A stretch of 64,000 nucleotides of DNA, taken from positions 682,001 to 746,000 of the forward strand of contig CANLVG010000001.1 of assembly GCA_947494565.1 (NCBI GenBank), given 5' to 3'. This document shows positions 60,981 to 64,000 of this stretch, piece after piece (position 1 is the stretch's first letter; every line of letters begins with the position of its first letter). The position numbers and the translations under genes were made by a program. Below the pieces are notes generated by a model. It did no database searches and was not told the DNA's origin. It worked only from the letters and a program-made list of their open reading frames with translations. Source of the stretch: an uncultured Flavobacteriaceae bacterium (GTDB taxonomy: Bacteria > Bacteroidota > Bacteroidia > Flavobacteriales > Flavobacteriaceae).

Positions 60981-63143
60981 CTATAAATTATCCAATTGAT
61001 TGCTGCTCTTATCGTCACTGATGGTCCAGAAGAAGCCGACGACAAAGAAGGCATCTGCAGTGGGTCGTATCGCACGTCGATCGAAAATACCATCCATATT
61101 AGGCGCATCGGCATATTGATAGCCATTTACGTTTTGGAATCCTGTAATATTGCTTACCGAGAAGAACAGTATTTTCTGTTGTGAAATCAAATAGGCCCAA
61201 TTCACGTTCAGGCTGTTGAACGGTCTGGTCTTTTCCGCTAAAAATTCCGGTGTATTCGGATTGTCATAGGGGCGACCTGATCCGTAGTTATAGGATACAC
61301 CGATCTGCGAACGCCAATCTTCGACCCAATACTTCGTCACCAATGAAAGGCTGTGTGTCGGTGCAAAGTTTGGAGTGGCCCGTTCGGAGAAGTCTCGATA
61401 ATCACGCTCTGTATTCAAATAGGAGTACGACGCCCAATAATCCAAGTTCTTGATACTCTTATTATCACGCCAGAAAAAATCGATACCTGTGGCATAACCA
61501 CCACCTAGATTACTGAATTGCGAATCGAATTGAGGCATTTCGGTATCGAATTTGACGAGTCCGTCATAGTCTTTGTAGTAGGCTTCGGCACGAAAGGTTT
61601 TGCCGTCGGATAAATACTGATAGTTCAGAATGTAATGCGACGTTTTCTCGAAATCCAAACTACGGTCGAACTGTAACGATTCCGCCAAAGGATTTTGGTA
61701 GAAATCCCCATACGCTAAAGAGAACTGTCCCTTTTCGCTGCTTTTGTATGCAAGAGAAAGACGCGGTGCGATATTTGAATCTTCCAAAAAGCTTGAATAT
61801 TCACCCCGTACACCAAGCTTCATGGCAAATTTGTTACTAAAGAAAATATCGGCCTCGGCAAAACCTGCACTGAGGTTATCGTTAAAGCCTGATTCAAATG
61901 TAAAACCATCGGGTGCAGTAAATATATTATCATAATTGGTCCTAAAGTGCTCCGCTCCGAAATTCAGTTGAAACCGACTATTAAACGTCTTCTTTAATTT
62001 CAATTTTAAATGTCCGGCTGTTTCGTTGGCTTCGATATCATTGACGTCAAACGCGATGTCATTCCGATCGGAAGAAACACTTACCCCTGCCGTCATCGTC
62101 CATTCCTTATCAAAAAAGTGCTTGTAGGAAGTATTTGCATAGAGATTGCTGTTTTTTAGGCCAAAGTTGACAAACTCGTCAAAATTGATATCCTCTTGGT
62201 CAAGATTCAGGTTCGCCTGATTGAAGCCTGTGTAGAATTTGAACATTCCCTTATCGGTCTTACTTCGAAACACGGCCTCTCCTGAAATAGACTCGTAGGG
62301 TTTATTCCAACGGGCACCCTGTTCATTGGGTATAATCCATTGATAGGGCGCTAAGTTGATGTATTGGGCATTGACACTCAGTGATTTATCACCCCAAATT
62401 TCGGTCTTCCCCAACCCTGCTCCTACCGAAAGTACGGAGATATCGGTTTTCTCTTGATCCGGTTCGTCTGTGGTGTTCAATAGCAATACACTGGAAAGTG
62501 CTTGCCCATATTCAGCGGAATAGCCTCCAGTACTAAAGGTGATTCCCTTGAATAAAAATGGAGAAAAGCGACCTCGGGTGGGAATATTATTCGCTGTAGC
62601 GTTAAAAGGTTGAAAGACACGAAGACCATCAATAAAGACCTGCGTTTCCCCTGCTTGTCCCCCTCGAACGAACAAACGCCCATCTTCACTAACCGTTGAC
62701 GTGCCGGGTAGGGTTTGTAAAGCGCCGACGAAATCACCTGCCGCCCCTGCCGTTGTAACGATATCCAAGGGTTTTAAGACCGATACTTTTGAATTGTCTC
62801 CAGCTTGAAAGCTCCCGGCCGTTAAAGTGACTCCCGTCAATTGATTGATCGCTTCGGCAAGTTCGATTTTCAAATCTTTGAGATACGAAATGTCACCTGC
62901 TTGCATATAGGTATCGAATCCGACCATCGAGACGATTAAATTTTGGGTTCCGGTTTCTGTGGTTTCAAAAGTGAATCCTCCCTTTGCGTCTGAGGAGGCC
63001 CCATCGTAGGTACCGTCCAAATAAATATTAGCCCCTTCGATCGGATTTCCTTTTACATCCGTCACTAGACCAGATATGGTCGTTTGCGAAAGGCTGATCA
63101 AGGTGTAAAAAAGACAGGTAATAAGTAGAATTTGATTTTTCAT
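60981..63143 (-). CDS. TonB-dependent receptor with carboxypeptidase-like N-domain
   Basis: A 720-residue outer membrane receptor. Signal peptide to about residue 20, a carboxypeptidase D regulatory-like domain (about 24-100: TISGLVTDVKGNPIEGANIYL), a TonB plug (about 120-225: PLDIVTTAGAAGDF, RLFVRGGQAGETQVFIDGLRV) and a barrel of about 480 residues. ATG 63143 begins the signal peptide. No SusD partner is beside it, so it is probably not a polysaccharide uptake system; iron or a small molecule is likelier. Divergent from the DUF2141 gene. Confidence 0.9.
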   Translation of the reverse strand: MKNQILLITCLFYTLISLSQTTISGLVTDVKGNPIEGANIYLDGTYDGASSDAKGGFTFETTETGTQNLIVSMVGFDTYMQAGDISYLKDLKIELAEAINQLTGVTLTAGSFQAGDNSKVSVLKPLDIVTTAGAAGDFVGALQTLPGTSTVSEDGRLFVRGGQAGETQVFIDGLRVFQPFNATANNIPTRGRFSPFLFKGITFSTGGYSAEYGQALSSVLLLNTTDEPDQEKTDISVLSVGAGLGKTEIWGDKSLSVNAQYINLAPYQWIIPNEQGARWNKPYESISGEAVFRSKTDKGMFKFYTGFNQANLNLDQEDINFDEFVNFGLKNSNLYANTSYKHFFDKEWTMTAGVSVSSDRNDIAFDVNDIEANETAGHLKLKLKKTFNSRFQLNFGAEHFRTNYDNIFTAPDGFTFESGFNDNLSAGFAEADIFFSNKFAMKLGVRGEYSSFLEDSNIAPRLSLAYKSSEKGQFSLAYGDFYQNPLAESLQFDRSLDFEKTSHYILNYQYLSDGKTFRAEAYYKDYDGLVKFDTEMPQFDSQFSNLGGGYATGIDFFWRDNKSIKNLDYWASYSYLNTERDYRDFSERATPNFAPTHSLSLVTKYWVEDWRSQIGVSYNYGSGRPYDNPNTPEFLAEKTRPFNSLNVNWAYLISQQKILFFSVSNITGFQNVNGYQYADAPNMDGIFDRRAIRPTADAFFVVGFFWTISDDKSSNQLDNL

Positions 63144-63370
63144 GATTGTTCGTTTCTGATGTTCTTTTTGTTTGATGAAGCAAAAATGCGAACAGAGAAG
63201 ACCGTAGGGAAAACCGTTTGACCGAACTGTAAATTTTAGGGGGTGAATTGAAGGAAAAAAATGAAGACACAATTCAGTAGCAAAAATCAACAATTCGGTT
63301 AGATGCATTTCAAAAGGCAGACATACCACCGCATCTTTGGGTCATAATTAATCACTAAAACAAAAACATC

Positions 63371-63790
63371 ATGAAAAAAGTAGCATTATTATTAGGATTC
63401 GCATTCATCACATTGACCATGAACGCACAAGAAACTTCAGGAGCAACCGTTACCGTAACCATTGAAAATGTGCTTTCTGACGGAGGTACGATACTTGCGG
63501 GGCTTCATACCGCAGATACCTTTATGAAAGGAATGGGAGTCGCCAATACGGCAGCACCGGCCGCCGAGGGCAAAGTAATTTTGACCTTTGAAAACGTTAC
63601 CCCCGGAACCTATGCTATTATGGTGATGCACGACAAGAACGATAACAAGCAAATGGATATGGATGCCAGTGGTATGCCTTTAGAGAGCTATGGTACTACC
63701 GGAGAAATGAACATGTACGGTCCACCAAGCTTCGACAGCTCAAAATTTGAATTCACCGGGGAAAATCAAGAATTCACCATTCGGTTCTAA
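63371..63790 (+). CDS. DUF2141 family secreted protein
   Basis: A 139-residue exported protein with a signal peptide ending NAQ (residue 21). The mature DUF2141 domain has YAIMVMHDKNDNKQMD with an acidic loop, and YGPPSFDSSKFEF. Paralogue of the protein at 17971-18387. Its gene is divergent from the TonB-dependent receptor gene; joint regulation is possible but not shown. Confidence 0.87.
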   Translation: MKKVALLLGFAFITLTMNAQETSGATVTVTIENVLSDGGTILAGLHTADTFMKGMGVANTAAPAAEGKVILTFENVTPGTYAIMVMHDKNDNKQMDMDASGMPLESYGTTGEMNMYGPPSFDSSKFEFTGENQEFTIRF

Positions 63791-63814
63791 AAACAAAATC
63801 ATCGATCAAAAACA

Positions 63815-63844
63815 AAAAAGCTCGCCTAAGGCGGGCTTTTTTTA
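63815..63844. terminator. terminator after DUF2141 gene
   Basis: AAAAAAGCTCGCC and GGCGGGCTTTTTT pair with one G-T wobble around a 3-base loop, followed by T-rich sequence. Confidence 0.85.
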
Positions 63845-64000
63845 TTCTAAAATTTTGAGGAAAAAAGTCTTTGGTTCACTATAGTCACCAACTACGTAAT
63901 CAAAAGCATGGTCAGAAATAGATTTGAATATCATTATTAAGTCCAAATGAGGTATCTTGATACTTCTTAGGTAGAAGCAATGAATAAAACCCTTCAAACA
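63842..64000 (-). CDS. possible C-terminal end of a partial gene
   Basis: A minus-strand frame open from the window edge to TAA 63842-63844 (53 codons). The last 30 residues (MIFKSISDHAFDYVVGDYSE onward) look protein-like. Its stop lies on the right edge of the terminator of the DUF2141 gene, as for a convergent neighbour. The rest lies outside the window. Confidence 0.3.
   Translation of the reverse strand, partial: CLKGFIHCFYLRSIKIPHLDLIMIFKSISDHAFDYVVGDYSEPKTFFLKILE

Overview
The window looks like chromosomal DNA of a marine member of the Flavobacteriaceae (Bacteroidota). The grounds are family content (2TM-domain proteins, LytTR/LytS pairs, DUF2141, a LETM1-like cytoplasmic protein, a carboxypeptidase-like TonB receptor, many short N-termini ending in -AQ, lipoboxes ending in S-C or A-C), the general lack of Shine-Dalgarno sequences, and -7 elements of the TAnnTTTG type. 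I cannot name the genus. No rRNA, tRNA, phage, CRISPR array or intact insertion sequence was recognised.

Layout. 0.2-11 kb: household genes (DUF2490 protein, hydrolase-OsmC fusion, YdeI-like protein, periplasmic Cu/Zn superoxide dismutase, RluA-type pseudouridine synthase, three glyoxalase-fold genes, a glycosyltransferase, DUF547 lipoprotein, Omp85-type barrel, MMPL/RND exporter). 11.4-21.3 kb: a signalling block. A LytS-type kinase carrying a C-terminal 2TM domain is separated from its LytTR regulator by six stand-alone 2TM genes, and a second pair (TPR-HisKA_2 kinase plus REC-LytTR regulator) lies beside it. 21.8-30.9 kb: secreted and membrane proteins, an FAD dehydrogenase, a lectin-like protein, a DEAD-box helicase, and an SLC13 permease with a tandem Usp protein. 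31-45 kb: many small enzymes and regulators, including a DGPF/ECF42 sigma pair, a nitroreductase/HxlR divergent module, an AraC regulator, a zinc carboxypeptidase-like protein, a serine hydrolase and a cupin. 45-52 kb: a decayed and accessory stretch with an alpha/beta hydrolase interrupted by a stop in its nucleophile motif, fragments of an SGNH hydrolase and of a second cupin, a DUF6892 gene between inverted repeats, and the mobile mystery A/B pair (XRE regulator plus Fic protein). 52.2-59 kb: a cox-type molybdenum hydroxylase cluster (small, large and medium subunits plus CoxE- and CoxD-like maturation proteins), interrupted by a frameshifted GxxExxY gene. 59-64 kb: an amidohydrolase, an AhpD-like protein, a 430-bp repeat tract, a TonB-dependent receptor and a DUF2141 protein.

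The least expected signal is non-coding. At 2131-2270 and 60546-60977, and briefly at about 53086-53108, the intergenic DNA is built on a strict 7-nt lattice of degenerate heptads that drift from one word family to another. Second is a probable cassette boundary (an imperfect palindrome of about 139 bp at 50636-50774) between the DUF6892 gene and the mobile mystery pair. Third is the amplification of 2TM genes around a kinase that itself ends in a 2TM domain.
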